Shown here piece by piece: positions 52,901 through 60,569 of a DNA stretch of 64,000 nt. The notes under the pieces are model-generated. The model searched no databases. It saw only the letters and a program-made list of their open reading frames with translations, and was not told the DNA's origin. Source of the DNA: Aquabacter sp040049275 (GTDB lineage: Bacteria; Pseudomonadota; Alphaproteobacteria; Rhizobiales; Xanthobacteraceae); contig NZ_JBDZDT010000012.1 in NCBI RefSeq assembly GCF_040049275.1, positions 143,049 through 207,048 of the forward strand, given 5' to 3'. A program made the position numbers and the translations under genes. The first letter of the stretch is position 1. Each line of letters opens with the position of its first letter.

Positions 52901-55262
52901 TGATGGCGACCTCGATCTGCATCGGCGCGGTGGCGTTCAACGTGCCGTCGTCGATGCTCCACGAAAGATGGCGCTCTGGCCGTCCGCTCGTGGCGGTGTC
53001 GTGTCCCGTGTCCCGATAGGTGACCGAGGCCAGCACCTGCGCGTAGTGCGCGACGGTGTCGGTGCCGGACAGCGTCAGAACGCCGTTCGCGTAGCTTGCG
53101 GTGATCGTGGTGCCGGCGGTCGCCGCCGCGAGGATATCGCCCGCCTTGAAGTCCGAGATCCATACCGTCGCGCTGTCGAGCGTGCCGAGGGAGCTGGTGA
53201 TCGCCGGCGCGCCCGAGAGCACCGTCACGGCCGCGCCGCCTTCGATCGCCATCGTCGCGCCCGCGACGGAGATCGTCGGCTGGTTGAGCAGGTTCGCGCC
53301 GGCGGCGACCGCATTGTCGATGAAGATCTGCGCTGCGCCGGTGTTCTGGATCTCGATCCTGATGGGCTGGCCGAGGTTGGCGGCCAAAATCTCTCCGCTC
53401 AGGAAGAGATGCATGACCGTGCCGGCGGATAGCGACGTGGTGTCGAATGCCTGCTGAGCGATGAGGTCTGAGCCGGCAAAAATCTTCACCACGCCCGTGG
53501 TGCCAGCCACATTGGTGCGGCGGCCGATATCGACGGCAAAATCGTAATTGCGATAGGTGCCGACCTGATTGAACGTCTGCGAAAGCGAGGCGCCGGCGTT
53601 GAGATAGGCGACGTTGTTGTTGCCGTCGGCGAACGCCGCCAGCTGGCTGGCGACAGGCGCCTGGGTGCCGGTGCCGCCGCTGCTGACCCACCCTGTCGGC
53701 GCGGCCTGGGTATAGTTGCCGCCCGCCGCGTCCACCGTCACGCCGGACGCGCCACTGCTCAGGTCGGTCGCGTCGAAGTCGCCATTGACGAGCAGATTGC
53801 CGAGCGTGACCGTGGTGCCGCCGCTTCCGTCCGACGTCGCGACGAAATGCGTGCCCGTATAATTGCGCGTGGGATCGAGATAGATGGTCCGCGTCGCGCT
53901 GCCATTGGTGACGCTCAGCACATTGGTGCTGTAGTTGAAGGAGAGCGACGTCGCGCTGTAGCTCGTGAAGCTGAAGGCGTCGCCGCCGTCGAAGCCCTTG
54001 ATGATGTTCGCCGGATCGACCGCCGCGCCGAGGCGCAGCGTGCCGTGGTCACGCAGCGTGATCGCGCCCGAGCCGGCCGCAGCGCTGTTCAGCAGCGACA
54101 GCGTGCCGTCATTGACCAGGATGCCGCCGCCGAACAGGTTCGCGGCCGAGAGCACCAGCGTGCCGTAGCCGTTGACCACCAGCTTGCCGTAGCCGTAGCC
54201 CGCGCCGCTGAAATAGCCCTGATCCGCGATCGTGTCGCTGATGGTCTGCGTCACCCCGGCCGCTGGCGCGAAGGTCAGGCTCTGGTTGCCCTGCAGGAAA
54301 AGGCCGGAGCCGACGCCCATGCCGGCCGCGGCCTGCATGGATGCATTTGAGCTCGTTTCGGGGGTGGTGTATCCGCGTGCGCCGCCCGTCGCGGACCCGC
54401 CCGAGATGGAGCCCGCGCCGGCGATGGTGAGGTTTCCGCCTTCCTGCACGAAGATGGCGCCACCGGCGCCGAGGCCGCCGCCGCCGCCGCCCGGGCTCCG
54501 GTCCGCTCCGAGGGCGTACAGGCCGCCAATGCCGCCGCCCCACCCGCCCTGGGCGCGATCGGAGACGTAGGGATAGCTGAGCGGGAAGCCGCCGCCGCCG
54601 CCGCCGCCGAAGCCGCCATCACCTGAGGGCTGGCCGCTATAATCATTAGTGCTGGTGCCCGAAATTGCGCTGCCGCCGCCGCCGTCGCCAAAGGCGCCGT
54701 TCGTGGCCGCAGGCGTGAGGGCACCGACGCCGTTCAGCTGTCCGCCGCCGGCGAAATGCGGCCCGCCGGTTTCGGTCGGCCACGTCCGGGACGCATCGCC
54801 GCCATCGCCGCCCACCGCCCGGTTTCCCGAGAACGAAACGGTGTCGAGCGTGACGTTTGAGCCGGCGGCGACGAAGAGCCCCCCGCCGAGCCCCGCGCCG
54901 CCGCCGCCCCCGCCATTGGTAGGATTACCACCGACGGCATTGACCCACATCTTGCCGTCTTCGCCGTCGCCGCCGCGCTGCACGGTGTTGGCGATGGTCA
55001 GATGGTCGATGCTGACGCTGCCCGACATCACCATGAAGCCGCCAAACGCATTGGCGCCATCCATGGTGAAGTTGCCGCCACGGATCGTCAGGCTTGAGGC
55101 GGCAAGGAGGCTGATCGATCCCAGCGCGCGGTCGAGCGTGAAGCCGGTCAGGAAATTGAACGTATAGGATGTATTGGTAGCCGCGCTCGCGCCGCCGCTG
55201 CTGATCTCGGCGATCGCGCTGCTGAGATCAGCAGCGCTTGAGATATTGAACGTGGTGGTCAC
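43977..55262 (-). CDS. Giant modular surface or secreted protein (3761 aa)
   Basis: No signal peptide is seen (MTTTFNISSAADLSSAIAEI). Four Gly-rich beta-helix modules begin near residues 1, 957, 1565 and 2260. Each opens with a (D/S)LxxAxxxINxGG...FTLDR/S motif, runs through Gly-rich (A)IFVQ(E/D)GG-type segments and one autotransporter-associated beta-strand repeat (for example GTLVLSAANLFGGG), and ends in an IIxGF...D motif. Modules 1 to 3 also carry a jelly-roll-like section (LLVNGDFDATDLSSGASG...). Cadherin/Ig-like repeats follow (about 2725-3400; ATEREALTLAG, SYAATEQTTLSL, ADSFAYTVSDGSLTDNG). The end is DUF4114-like (NTWGWEDLYGGGDRDFNDLLVQMDFV). No barrel or anchor is present, so type I secretion is the likeliest route. 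No transporter genes are in the window. Confidence 0.85.
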   Translation of the reverse strand: MTTTFNISSAADLSSAIAEISSGGASAATNTSYTFNFLTGFTLDRALGSISLLAASSLTIRGGNFTMDGANAFGGFMVMSGSVSIDHLTIANTVQRGGDGEDGKMWVNAVGGNPTNGGGGGGAGLGGGLFVAAGSNVTLDTVSFSGNRAVGGDGGDASRTWPTETGGPHFAGGGQLNGVGALTPAATNGAFGDGGGGSAISGTSTNDYSGQPSGDGGFGGGGGGGFPLSYPYVSDRAQGGWGGGIGGLYALGADRSPGGGGGGLGAGGAIFVQEGGNLTIAGAGSISGGSATGGARGYTTPETSSNASMQAAAGMGVGSGLFLQGNQSLTFAPAAGVTQTISDTIADQGYFSGAGYGYGKLVVNGYGTLVLSAANLFGGGILVNDGTLSLLNSAAAGSGAITLRDHGTLRLGAAVDPANIIKGFDGGDAFSFTSYSATSLSFNYSTNVLSVTNGSATRTIYLDPTRNYTGTHFVATSDGSGGTTVTLGNLLVNGDFDATDLSSGASGVTVDAAGGNYTQAAPTGWVSSGGTGTQAPVASQLAAFADGNNNVAYLNAGASLSQTFNQVGTYRNYDFAVDIGRRTNVAGTTGVVKIFAGSDLIAQQAFDTTSLSAGTVMHLFLSGEILAANLGQPIRIEIQNTGAAQIFIDNAVAAGANLLNQPTISVAGATMAIEGGAAVTVLSGAPAITSSLGTLDSATVWISDFKAGDILAAATAGTTITASYANGVLTLSGTDTVAHYAQVLASVTYRDTGHDTATSGRPERHLSWSIDDGTLNATAPMQIEVAINRVPDTTNIAVIPGIASYVGHITQSAPDYDGDGVAILSFEGSAANVGGYMAGSFGVLRLSADGSYEYIPNAGVLQQTGVKHDSFTYTVQDSTGHTVDVTLDVAILGPRITTADLTANAAAIAANPAVPFSIVDTAANIASHAAAIDALTGAGRILSQQVVDGAGNIVSTTYFINNAEDLNAALAEINQGGDRATATPAFTFEFLNSFILDRQLTPINLDAAATLVINGNGFEMNGADTYGGFVARSGNISIDGLGIVHTTQRGGDGEASHYGSGGGGGGFGGGLLVFAEAAVELGDVWFDGNRAIGGNGYNLIYGRPGGAGGQLNGFLGGGGAAGFVLGQGGVPGGFGGGGGDGQGVGAAGGFGGGAGGSGDQIPYRAPPQFSEFGGGAGYGGAGGGAGLGGAIFVQEGGTLSFTGSAAISGGSAIGGTGITYLYDGNGVGLGSGIFLQGNQTLTFSPEVGETQTIGGSIYIQTGGAIVLDGPGTLALGAGNSVAATTINEGTLALLATGAAGNGTLNFAARAQGTLAIGANADVGNTIVGFDMTDAIDLAGYGGSIRFYVAPNSNVLQVTNGTLTEFLTFDHTVNASQFSATSDGIGGALITLRNLLTDGTFRAVDLSTGAAGVMVDAVHGNHTATAPSGWTGTGSVGAMAPTAAVSPDFANSQVAYLDGGASLWQTFTQASHFYQYQVSLDLGRRLDATAATTGIIKVYAGSDLIGTQSFDTGNIAPGAVTHLTLTTNGLAEAQFAQPIRVEIDNTGSGQVLLDNVLASPMRPLTYEIASALDFNNALVSINAGGADAIANVHYTFNFANGFTLDSNLDTINLLSSASLTINGGGFTIDGASAFGSFEITSGALEINDIAIHNTVARGDNASNYNGGNGGGGAGVGGGLFVGSGASAVLSDVNFSGTAAVGGNGSSGGQFSEGGPGFGAAGSVPGATFTGGNGSQIGGGALITGGAGGGINGWGGGHGTTGGLWADPGGSGGGGAFGGAIFVQDGGSLSIAGDLDISGASLTHGLGYNGGGFGGEYGAGIFLADNRPLILAPEAGAVQTISGQIDDQYDHGRLVLDGRGTLVLSTANLFGGGVTINGGTLSLATATSAGTGGIAFGANKSGALELAAGIDTANIISGFTSDDVIRLVGFGAATTFSFGADRVLTVGNGTDTVTLEFDPLGGLVASQLEAVSDGNGGTLITFANLLTDGNFQAVDLSTGAAGVVVDAVHGNHTMTAPSGWTGSGNVGTLAPTAAVSSGLGSNVATLGGGASMSQSFAAPGDYNNYDIALDIGRRLDDTSPTTGVVKVYAGSTLIDTQTFDTSSIAPGATVHIAFTSDGVGIANLDQPIRIEIENTGTGPLLVDNVFAASANPVPTATMSVVAADVHTQTIQFNVSFSSSVTGVDANAFSIVANGISGATITSITQTGASHYLVTVTAGTVTDNDSIGSVQLVLTGGNVTSLTGAPYDSRGDVSAARDVSNIFVIADAEDFNAAVALINAGGGASAANSHYIFDIQDSFTLDRSLAHIQLLSSASLSIVGHDETLDGADAFGGLTILSGTVSVEYLTLSHMKTAGGTGQSGSYNDQIAAGGGGAGLGGALFVGAGASVTLDTVDFAGNQAVGGAGGSSHGFGPDYYWDWASPIGSGGGLNGADGGAYFDLQAGVFRDAAFGGGGMGANGVLAAGIDGAFGGGGGGWAPLYNLSGGAGGWGAGSGGNIAEGEYPPGGGGGGLGAGGAVFVQQGGSLTIRGDGAIDGGAVTAGLGGGDGAQNGSAFGSGLFLQGNQSLTFAPATGETFTISEVIADQAGSIATTTGAASLILDGLGTLALSAANTFTGGVTIKGGTLSLMNDTGAGSGAITFAMTAQGTLHLGADIDIDNIIKGFNTDDRLDLAGFGAGTTAFFDADNVLTVTYGGTIETFQFDPTAAYGAYLAQTTADGSGGSYVAIALNGGPTATRAIATYAATEREALTLAGTGLSVADADDVGAINRITLSVGQGQLDATVGASGVTIVSGNGTSSLVIDGTIAQLDAFLASDTLSYINYNDDPDLATTLTLKIDDRSNIGGILSTTATATIDITPVNNAPVAVIAPTSYAATEQTTLSLKNSGLSVNDVDGNLGVVTVTLSVGEGSLDVTAGGSGATVSGSGGSAVTITGTLAQINALFNADASSTLSYLNTSDTPAAHVTLTLLVNDRGNTGSGGALIASDTADIAVAAVNDIPVLSANTAPTLAEGGSTTITAALLDVNDADNTDAQLTYTITTATAHGTLMRDGVALGLGATLTQREINTNRITYVHDGGETVSDEFGFSVSDDAGGTITGETFTFAITPVNDAPVATDGSFSGSEDTIITGTLSASDPEGSALTYARFRQAQHGTVVVNADGTFTYTPDAGFGGADSFAYTVSDGSLTDNGTVSIRVNGRPVAVGDTFTTVRDIPVTFDVRANDTDANGDVLTVTQVNGMDIFAHAPVTLHDGFGDIIGIIVLGSDGNLTFTPTAGYNGPVNFTYTVSDGSLTDTGAVSGTITVPPVTPVNRAPFAHGDVFTMPQDGGAVAVDVRANDGDPDNDLLHITAIGGHAIVAGGSAAVDGGMVTLTADGRLIFTHAEGHSGPAIFSYTVADAAGAEASAIVTSSAVLLSVLLQLKDVLGEHGLSVGDPQTLVSILSVVAPGVLEDAHISDADALLGTLASLAVGLSDTAPGLVSPGTAGDWLSASDQSLLFQAVSPGGHDVELQLGDTAAAFGSGVPADGVWSREFALKALRSDFSASTITAQDGHAQANAHQADVADGARLGMKIDGMAAGAPHAGLTSPFGLMDYASADGDNAVNVSRLVTHAQTLGGTDDQDMLVRLRQSGMQDVKLMFYAVDDDFGTVDGLRPGDAGYDAASRAHAYLTDMGATWVSGAGYGQYGEATITGVDSGDLIAMRLSAGGHDFYMFLQANEQANGASVNHVWNYGLNTWGWEDLYGGGDRDFNDLLVQMDFVSPAIHDTIM

Positions 55263-55360
55263 GCGTGGGGCCCAGCCTGTCGGGTAGGAATCTTCGCGAA
55301 ATGCGACAGGTTTCTCATCTCATGGCTGCCGGAAAACATCCTGATAGGGCGGGGATGGCG

Positions 55361-55381
55361 TTCTGAAATTTTTCTGAAATT
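55361..55381. promoter_or_regulatory. Direct repeat of TTCTGAAATT with 11-bp phase in the adhesin/regulator intergenic region
   Basis: TTCTGAAATT occurs at 55361-55370 and 55372-55381, an 11-bp period. OmpR/PhoB-type winged-helix proteins bind such head-to-tail, helix-phased repeats. The region separates the giant gene and the CadC-like regulator, which has that type of DNA-binding domain. Binding is inferred. Confidence 0.5.
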
Positions 55382-55457
55382 GCCTTTTGGGCTTCGTCTT
55401 TTATGGATTGCTCTTCATATTCCGCCGCATCGGGCGGGTTGCCGGGGCGGCGGGGGC

Positions 55458-57176
55458 ATGGTGTTTCGTTTCGCCAGCTTTGAACTGGACGAGCAGCGTG
55501 CTGAGCTGCGCGGAGCCGATGGGGCGGCGATCAAGCTTCGGCCGAAGACCTTCGAGATGCTCCGGCTGTTCGCGGGGAACGCTGGCCGTGTCCTCAGCAA
55601 GCAGGAGTTGATGGAGGCGGTCTGGCCCAACGTCCACGTCAGCGAGGACGGCCTGTTCCAATGCATCCGCGAGATTCGCACCGCGCTCGGCGACGATCAG
55701 CGGCAGATCATCAAGCTCGTGTCCGGCCGTGGATACCTGTTCGCCGCCGAAGCATCCATCGAGCCGGTCGGCCCTGCGGCTTCAGCCGAAGCGGCGTTGC
55801 CCGTTCCGGAGCCGCACGTTGATCCACCGGCGAATGTGGAGGCCGCGGCCGAGGTTGCAAAGCCGCGGCGGCCCCTGTTTGGCCTGCGCGGGCCGGCGGT
55901 CGCCGCCGCCGTGGCGAGCCTGTGCGCCATTGTCGGGATTGCCGTCGCTATTGCGGTCCTTCGGTCTGATTCTCTCTTCAAGCGGACGCCGCCGATCATT
56001 GCGGTGATGCCGATCGTCGATGCAAGCGACGACCGTCAGGGCGGCGCCATGGCGGCAGGCGTGACCGATCGCCTGATCGAGGGTTTCGCCGAGATCGGCA
56101 ATATCCGCGTGGCGACACCGCGATCAGGAGTGGCGGCCGCTTCCGAACCGGCGTCCACATCCTCCGCGCAATCGGACTTCGTGCTGCAAGGCGATCTGCA
56201 GAAGAGTGAGCAATCGTGGACCTTACGGGCACGCATGCTCAACACCGTCACCGGCGAGGTAGAATCGGTCGCAACGGCTTCGGTTGAGATCAACGTCGGA
56301 GACCTGCAACTCCAGCAAACGCGGCTTGCTGCTGGAGCAGGTGATCCGCTGGCCCGTCGCATGAACGCGCTCCTGGAAGCCGGTGCCCGTCGGGCCGGCG
56401 ATGCCAAGGTCGTCATCGAACAGGCGCTCGCCTCGATCAACCGAACGACCCGTGAGCGTTTTGCCACGGCGCAGACCATGCTGGAGACATCTCTCGCCGA
56501 TGAACCCGACAATGCCGATCTGCAAGTCGCGCTTGCCGCGCTTCAGCTGCGCGGGATCATGATGGTCTGGTACGATCCCGCCGAGAGCGCGGCGGCTGAG
56601 GGCAACGCCAGATCGTTGCTGGAACGCGCCTTGCGCGCCAAGCCCCGTTACATTCCAGTGCTGGACGCCTATTGCCGCTTCCAGACGGCGACCAATCAGT
56701 TTGCGGAAAGCCTGGTGGCCTGCGCGAGAGCGTTGAGCTTCGATCCGTGGAACGGGGCGGCTCTTTACAACATCGGCCTTGCGCAAATTCAGTTGGGACG
56801 CTTCGAGGATGCGCTGGCGACGTTCGAGCAGGCCGATCGGTTCGACACGCCCGAAGTCTCGCGCTGGACCTGGCTGCTTGGGGCAGGATGGACTTCCCTG
56901 CTCATGGGCCGCAACGAAGATGCGGTGTCCTGGCTGAAGCGGTCGATCGCCATTACGCCGGCGTCGGGGCGCTCCTATTTCTTGCTGGCCGTAGCCTATC
57001 AGCGCCTGGGTCGGCCGGACGAGGCAAACGCGGCCTTCGCAAAAGCCATGGAGCTGAGACCTGGGTCGACGGTCCTCAACGTACAGCCATCGACCGTGAA
57101 CGCGGGCCAGGCTTATCTCGAGGCGAGCAAGCTGGTCATGCGCACCATGGCCGAGATCGGATTGCCGGAGCGCTGA
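55458..57176 (+). CDS. CadC/ToxR-like winged-helix regulator with TPR domain
   Basis: The start at 55458 (MVFRFASFELDEQRAELRGADGAAIKL) gives a 572-aa protein. Residues 1-100 are an OmpR-type winged helix: LRPKTFEMLRLFAGNAGRVLSKQELMEAVWPNVHVSEDGLFQCIREIRTALGD and IIKLVSGRGYLF. A linker follows, then one transmembrane helix near 150-170 (VAAAVASLCAIVGIAVAIAV). The periplasmic part has TPR-like repeats, such as NGAALYNIGLAQIQLGRFEDALATFEQAD and GRSYFLLAVAYQRLGRPDEANAAFAKAM. It should sense an envelope condition and regulate nearby genes, most likely the divergent giant protein and itself. Confidence 0.87.
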   Translation: MVFRFASFELDEQRAELRGADGAAIKLRPKTFEMLRLFAGNAGRVLSKQELMEAVWPNVHVSEDGLFQCIREIRTALGDDQRQIIKLVSGRGYLFAAEASIEPVGPAASAEAALPVPEPHVDPPANVEAAAEVAKPRRPLFGLRGPAVAAAVASLCAIVGIAVAIAVLRSDSLFKRTPPIIAVMPIVDASDDRQGGAMAAGVTDRLIEGFAEIGNIRVATPRSGVAAASEPASTSSAQSDFVLQGDLQKSEQSWTLRARMLNTVTGEVESVATASVEINVGDLQLQQTRLAAGAGDPLARRMNALLEAGARRAGDAKVVIEQALASINRTTRERFATAQTMLETSLADEPDNADLQVALAALQLRGIMMVWYDPAESAAAEGNARSLLERALRAKPRYIPVLDAYCRFQTATNQFAESLVACARALSFDPWNGAALYNIGLAQIQLGRFEDALATFEQADRFDTPEVSRWTWLLGAGWTSLLMGRNEDAVSWLKRSIAITPASGRSYFLLAVAYQRLGRPDEANAAFAKAMELRPGSTVLNVQPSTVNAGQAYLEASKLVMRTMAEIGLPER

Positions 57177-57473
57177 CTGTTTTCGCAGGCGTTGGTGGCA
57201 CCGGCAAGCCTATCGCCGGCTCCCTGCGATACCCGCGGAACCTACGGGAGCTGCTGGGGGCCGACACCGTTGCCGAGATTATTCAGCAACACCGCCCGCA
57301 CTCGAATGGAACGGGTTGCCAGTCAATTCCGCCGCTGGACTTGAAGCCGGACCGATCGAGATGATCCAGCCGCCTTGCAATAGAATGGGCGTAGAACTCA
57401 GCCTGTGATGACCGCGCTCGATCGCGCCCCGGATGTTTAGGCACTTGGCACCAGTTTCGGACCTGCGCCGATA
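57177..57473. other. Gap before the IS1182-family element
   Basis: This 297-bp stretch after the regulator gene has no frame with a start signal or motif, and no terminator or RNA gene is evident. It may be the flank of an older locus cut by the insertion. Confidence 0.35.
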
Positions 57474-58996
57474 TCGTTGAAAAAGTCGGTTCCGGAACCT
57501 CGGGGGCATAGCTGTCCGGGGCGGAGACGCGCGCCTTCCACCTCATGCTGTCACGGAGCGCGGCCCGTTCGGCAGGAGCTTCGCGAGCTTCCTGAGGTTT
57601 GCGCCGCGGCGGCGAGGTGGAACTCGTCGCGGGCTCCATTTGGCCCGCGTAGCCTTAGCCGGTCGAGCCTCAGGATCCGCTTCAGGTGGGCGAACAGCAT
57701 CTCCACCTTCTTCCGCTGCCGGCGTGAGGTGACGTAGTCGTCCGTGGCGGCGATGTCCCGAGCGATGTCGCGGCCCCTTCGTGGATCGAACGCGGGATCT
57801 TGCGGGCGGGTGTATTGGGACAGCACTCGGGCTTCAACGCGCAGGCCTCGCAGTCCAATTTGCTAGCACGGTAGCGCATCATGCCGTCATCATCGACAAG
57901 TGGCGCGGCATCCGGTAGGCCTTCTGCCGCTGCCGCAACAGCTTGCCGGCCGTGCAGATATCGGCATCTGCATCGCGATTGTAGGTGAAGTCGGACCGGC
58001 AGAAGGTGCCATCCTGGCGCTCGGATTTGTCGAACACAGGGATGTGCGGCTCGATTCCGCGCTCGTGGACCAGCCAGGGGAGGTTCTCGGCCGAACCGTA
58101 GGCGCTGTCGGCGGCAAGGCGCGCTGGCCAGAGGCCGAAGCGATCTTGCGTACGCTCGATCATGGTGCGTGCCGCCCCGACCTCCGCCTGACGGATGGCG
58201 CGGCAGGCTTCCACATCGACGATGACAGCGTGGTCCAGGTCGATCAGGTAATTGGTGGCGTAGGCGAAGAAGGCATGCCCTTTCAAGGCACCGGTCCATT
58301 GGGCCGCCGGATCTGATCTGGAGACGAATTTCGGCTTCACCTCGCTGGCCGCGCCCCAGGCCGCCTCGTCCAGCGTGTCGAGATATTCCCGAACCGAGCG
58401 GCGTGTCTCAGCGAGCGCTTCCCAGTCCACCTGCTCCGAGCCTTCCGCGGAGCGCTGCTTGTTGGCATCCGCCTTGATTAGGCTGGCATCGACGGCGAAG
58501 CCCTCGCCGCCGACCAGCCTCTCTTCGATGCAGCGTCGGACGGTCATCTCGAACAGCTCTCTCAGCAGGTCGCTGTCGCGGAAGCGGCCGTGCCTGTTCT
58601 TCGAGAAGGTCGAGTGATTGGGAACAGCGCCTTCGAGGCCAAGGCGGCAGAACCAGCGATAGGCGATGTTCAGATGAACCTCTTCGCATAGGCGTCGCTC
58701 CGAGCGGATGCCGAAGCAGTAGCCGACGATCAACATCCGGAGCATCAGCTCGGGGTCGACGGAAGGACGGCTTATCTCGCTGTAGAAGGGGCGCAGATTG
58801 GCCCGCAGGCCGGACAGGTCGACCACGCGGTCAATCGCGCGCAGCATATGATCGGCCGGGACGTGCCGTTCCAGGCTGAACTCGTAGAACAGCGCCTCCT
58901 GCGCCACTGCTCGCTCGCCCATCATCACGCCGACCTCCATCCCGAAGACGACTGAATCAGGACTTCACCCTGCAGCAATGCCGACTTTTTCAACGA
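57474..58996 (-). mobile_element. IS1182-family insertion sequence, degenerate
   Basis: The ends share a perfect 16-bp inverted repeat (TCGTTGAAAAAGTCGG at 57474-57489 and its complement at 58981-58996). The interior holds one minus-strand transposase gene with several frameshifts. The outer boundary may differ by a few bases because no target duplication is clear. The element is 1.52 kb. Confidence 0.8.
57543..58940 (-). pseudogene. IS1182-family transposase with three frameshifts
   Basis: The first frame (58940 to 57879) codes for MGERAVAQEALFYEFSLERHVPADHMLRAIDRVVDLSGLR, VDPELMLRMLIVGYCFGIRSERRLCEEVHLNIAYRWFCRL and FAVDASLIKADANKQ, with ADSAYGSAENL further on. Near 57893 a shift moves the next part, DDDGMMRYRASKLDCEACALKPECCPNTPARKIPRSIHE, into another frame. 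Near 57797 the following IAATDDYVTSRRQRKKVEMLFAHLKRILRLDRLRLRG is in a third. Near 57598 one A is missing, and the true end reads NLRKLAKLLPNG. The gene is inactive. Its normal length would be about 465 aa. Confidence 0.85.
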
Positions 58997-59072
58997 CATC
59001 CGCCAGGAGCTGGAGCCAGGGTGTTTGATCACGCCCTCCGACACCGATGCTCGGGTTCACCTCGCCGCGTCC

Positions 59073-60569
59073 TCAGGTGGACAACCCCGCGGTCTCCCCG
59101 TGGTGCGTCCAGTCGAGAATGATCACGCGATTTCGCCCACTCTCCTTGGCCCGGTATAAGGCTTTATCTGCGCGGTTGGACATCGCTTGGAATGATGGAT
59201 CGTCCGCCTGCAGCGACGACACCCCGATGCTCACCGTGAAGCGAATGGACGTCCCATCCTCGCTGGTCACGCTCGTCGTTGCGATGGAGGCGCGCAGCCG
59301 TTCGCCAATCGCCAGAGCCCGCGGTGGATCGGTTTCCGGCAAGATCACAGAGAATTCCTCTCCGCCGAGCCGCGCCACGAGGTCCTGGTCCCGCACAACG
59401 CTCGAGATCGAATTCGCCGCAGCCTGAATGGCCACATCGCCGGTGGGGTGCCCCCAGCAATCATTGATATTCTTGAAGTTGTCGATGTCGACCACAAGGA
59501 CAGACAGCGGCCGGTCATAGCGCTTGGCGCGGTCGAACTCGTGCGATCCAGCCTCCATGAAGTAGCGACGATTGTAGATCCCGGTGAGCGGATCGAGATT
59601 TGCGAGACGGTGCGCTTTTTCCCTTTGCTTCAAGACATCCAGATGCCCGCGTAGCGCGAGCACGGAAAGCCCGGCGAGAGCAAGAAAGCCGATGGCGAAC
59701 TGCCAGGCGCGGTGCCTCCACTCGCGCAGCACACGATCGAGATCGAAGGCCACGATCGAGGCAAACGGGACCTGCTCGAGCGGAGCGATACCGGCAATCC
59801 GCTTCCGCCCATCTCCTGCAATATCGGCGCTCGAGGAAGTTGGTGCACGGAGCGCAGAGAGAAACGCCGCTTTGTACAGATAGCCGGTGTCGGACGGCAG
59901 GGACGGCTTGCGCGCGATGACAAGGCCGTCTGTATCGACGATGCACAACACGTCGTTGCTGTCGGCGTCCACGGTCGAAATCCAGCCTTGGGCGAAATCC
60001 AGGTCGATGACCGCCATGGCCGCGCCCACCAGATGCCCGTCGGGCGAGCCGATCAAGCGGGTCATGAGGATCACCGGGCGGCCGGAGTGCGAATTCTTAG
60101 CCGTCATGTATTCGAAATGCAGGCTCTGACCGGGCTTGATCCGGGCATCGCGGCAGATGGTCTGGATGCTCTTCCTACCCTCCACGGGATGATAACCGAC
60201 GGCGACGAAGGTGCAGTCGTCATCGAGAAGGGCCAGATCCACCAATCCTGTCATGGTCTGCGCCTTTTCCCGGAGAAGCGCTCTTAGTTGGTCTGTGCGG
60301 GATGGATCGGTGGGGGGATAGGAGAGATCCTTAGACACATCCACCCGCCCGATGACGTCTCGCAACACATAATCGGCGGCCAGAAACGTGTCCCCGAAGG
60401 AACGGCCAATAAGTTGGCTCTTCTGGAGAGCGAGCCGCGCCGCGTCATCGATGATACGGGCGCGTTCCTGACGGAAGTCGAGGACCAGGTAGAGCCCTGT
60501 CAGTAACAGACAGCCGGAGAGCAGGAAAAAGGGGGAAAGGCCCTTCCAGTTCGCCTTTGAGGAACGCAT
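59073..60569 (-). CDS. Membrane diguanylate cyclase with periplasmic sensor domain
   Basis: This 498-aa protein has a first transmembrane helix (LSPFFLLSGCLLLTGLYLVLDF) and a dCache-like periplasmic part of about 230 residues (ADYVLRDVIGRVDVS..., VDLALLDDDCTFVAVGYHP...). A second helix follows (WQFAIGFLALAGLSVLALRG), then a cytoplasmic GGDEF domain (NLDPLTGIYNRRYFMEAG...). The active-site signature is GGEEF (ARLGGEEFSVILPE). The inhibitory I-site RDQD lies five residues before it, so product inhibition is expected. It makes c-di-GMP in response to an external signal. It may influence the giant surface protein through c-di-GMP, but no direct link is seen. Confidence 0.92.
   Translation of the reverse strand: MRSSKANWKGLSPFFLLSGCLLLTGLYLVLDFRQERARIIDDAARLALQKSQLIGRSFGDTFLAADYVLRDVIGRVDVSKDLSYPPTDPSRTDQLRALLREKAQTMTGLVDLALLDDDCTFVAVGYHPVEGRKSIQTICRDARIKPGQSLHFEYMTAKNSHSGRPVILMTRLIGSPDGHLVGAAMAVIDLDFAQGWISTVDADSNDVLCIVDTDGLVIARKPSLPSDTGYLYKAAFLSALRAPTSSSADIAGDGRKRIAGIAPLEQVPFASIVAFDLDRVLREWRHRAWQFAIGFLALAGLSVLALRGHLDVLKQREKAHRLANLDPLTGIYNRRYFMEAGSHEFDRAKRYDRPLSVLVVDIDNFKNINDCWGHPTGDVAIQAAANSISSVVRDQDLVARLGGEEFSVILPETDPPRALAIGERLRASIATTSVTSEDGTSIRFTVSIGVSSLQADDPSFQAMSNRADKALYRAKESGRNRVIILDWTHHGETAGLST

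Noticed and set aside
47500..54960. Repetitive GCC-rich blocks that look like a repeat array
   Set aside because: These are codons for Gly-rich stretches of the giant protein, not evenly spaced repeats with unique spacers. No CRISPR array is present.
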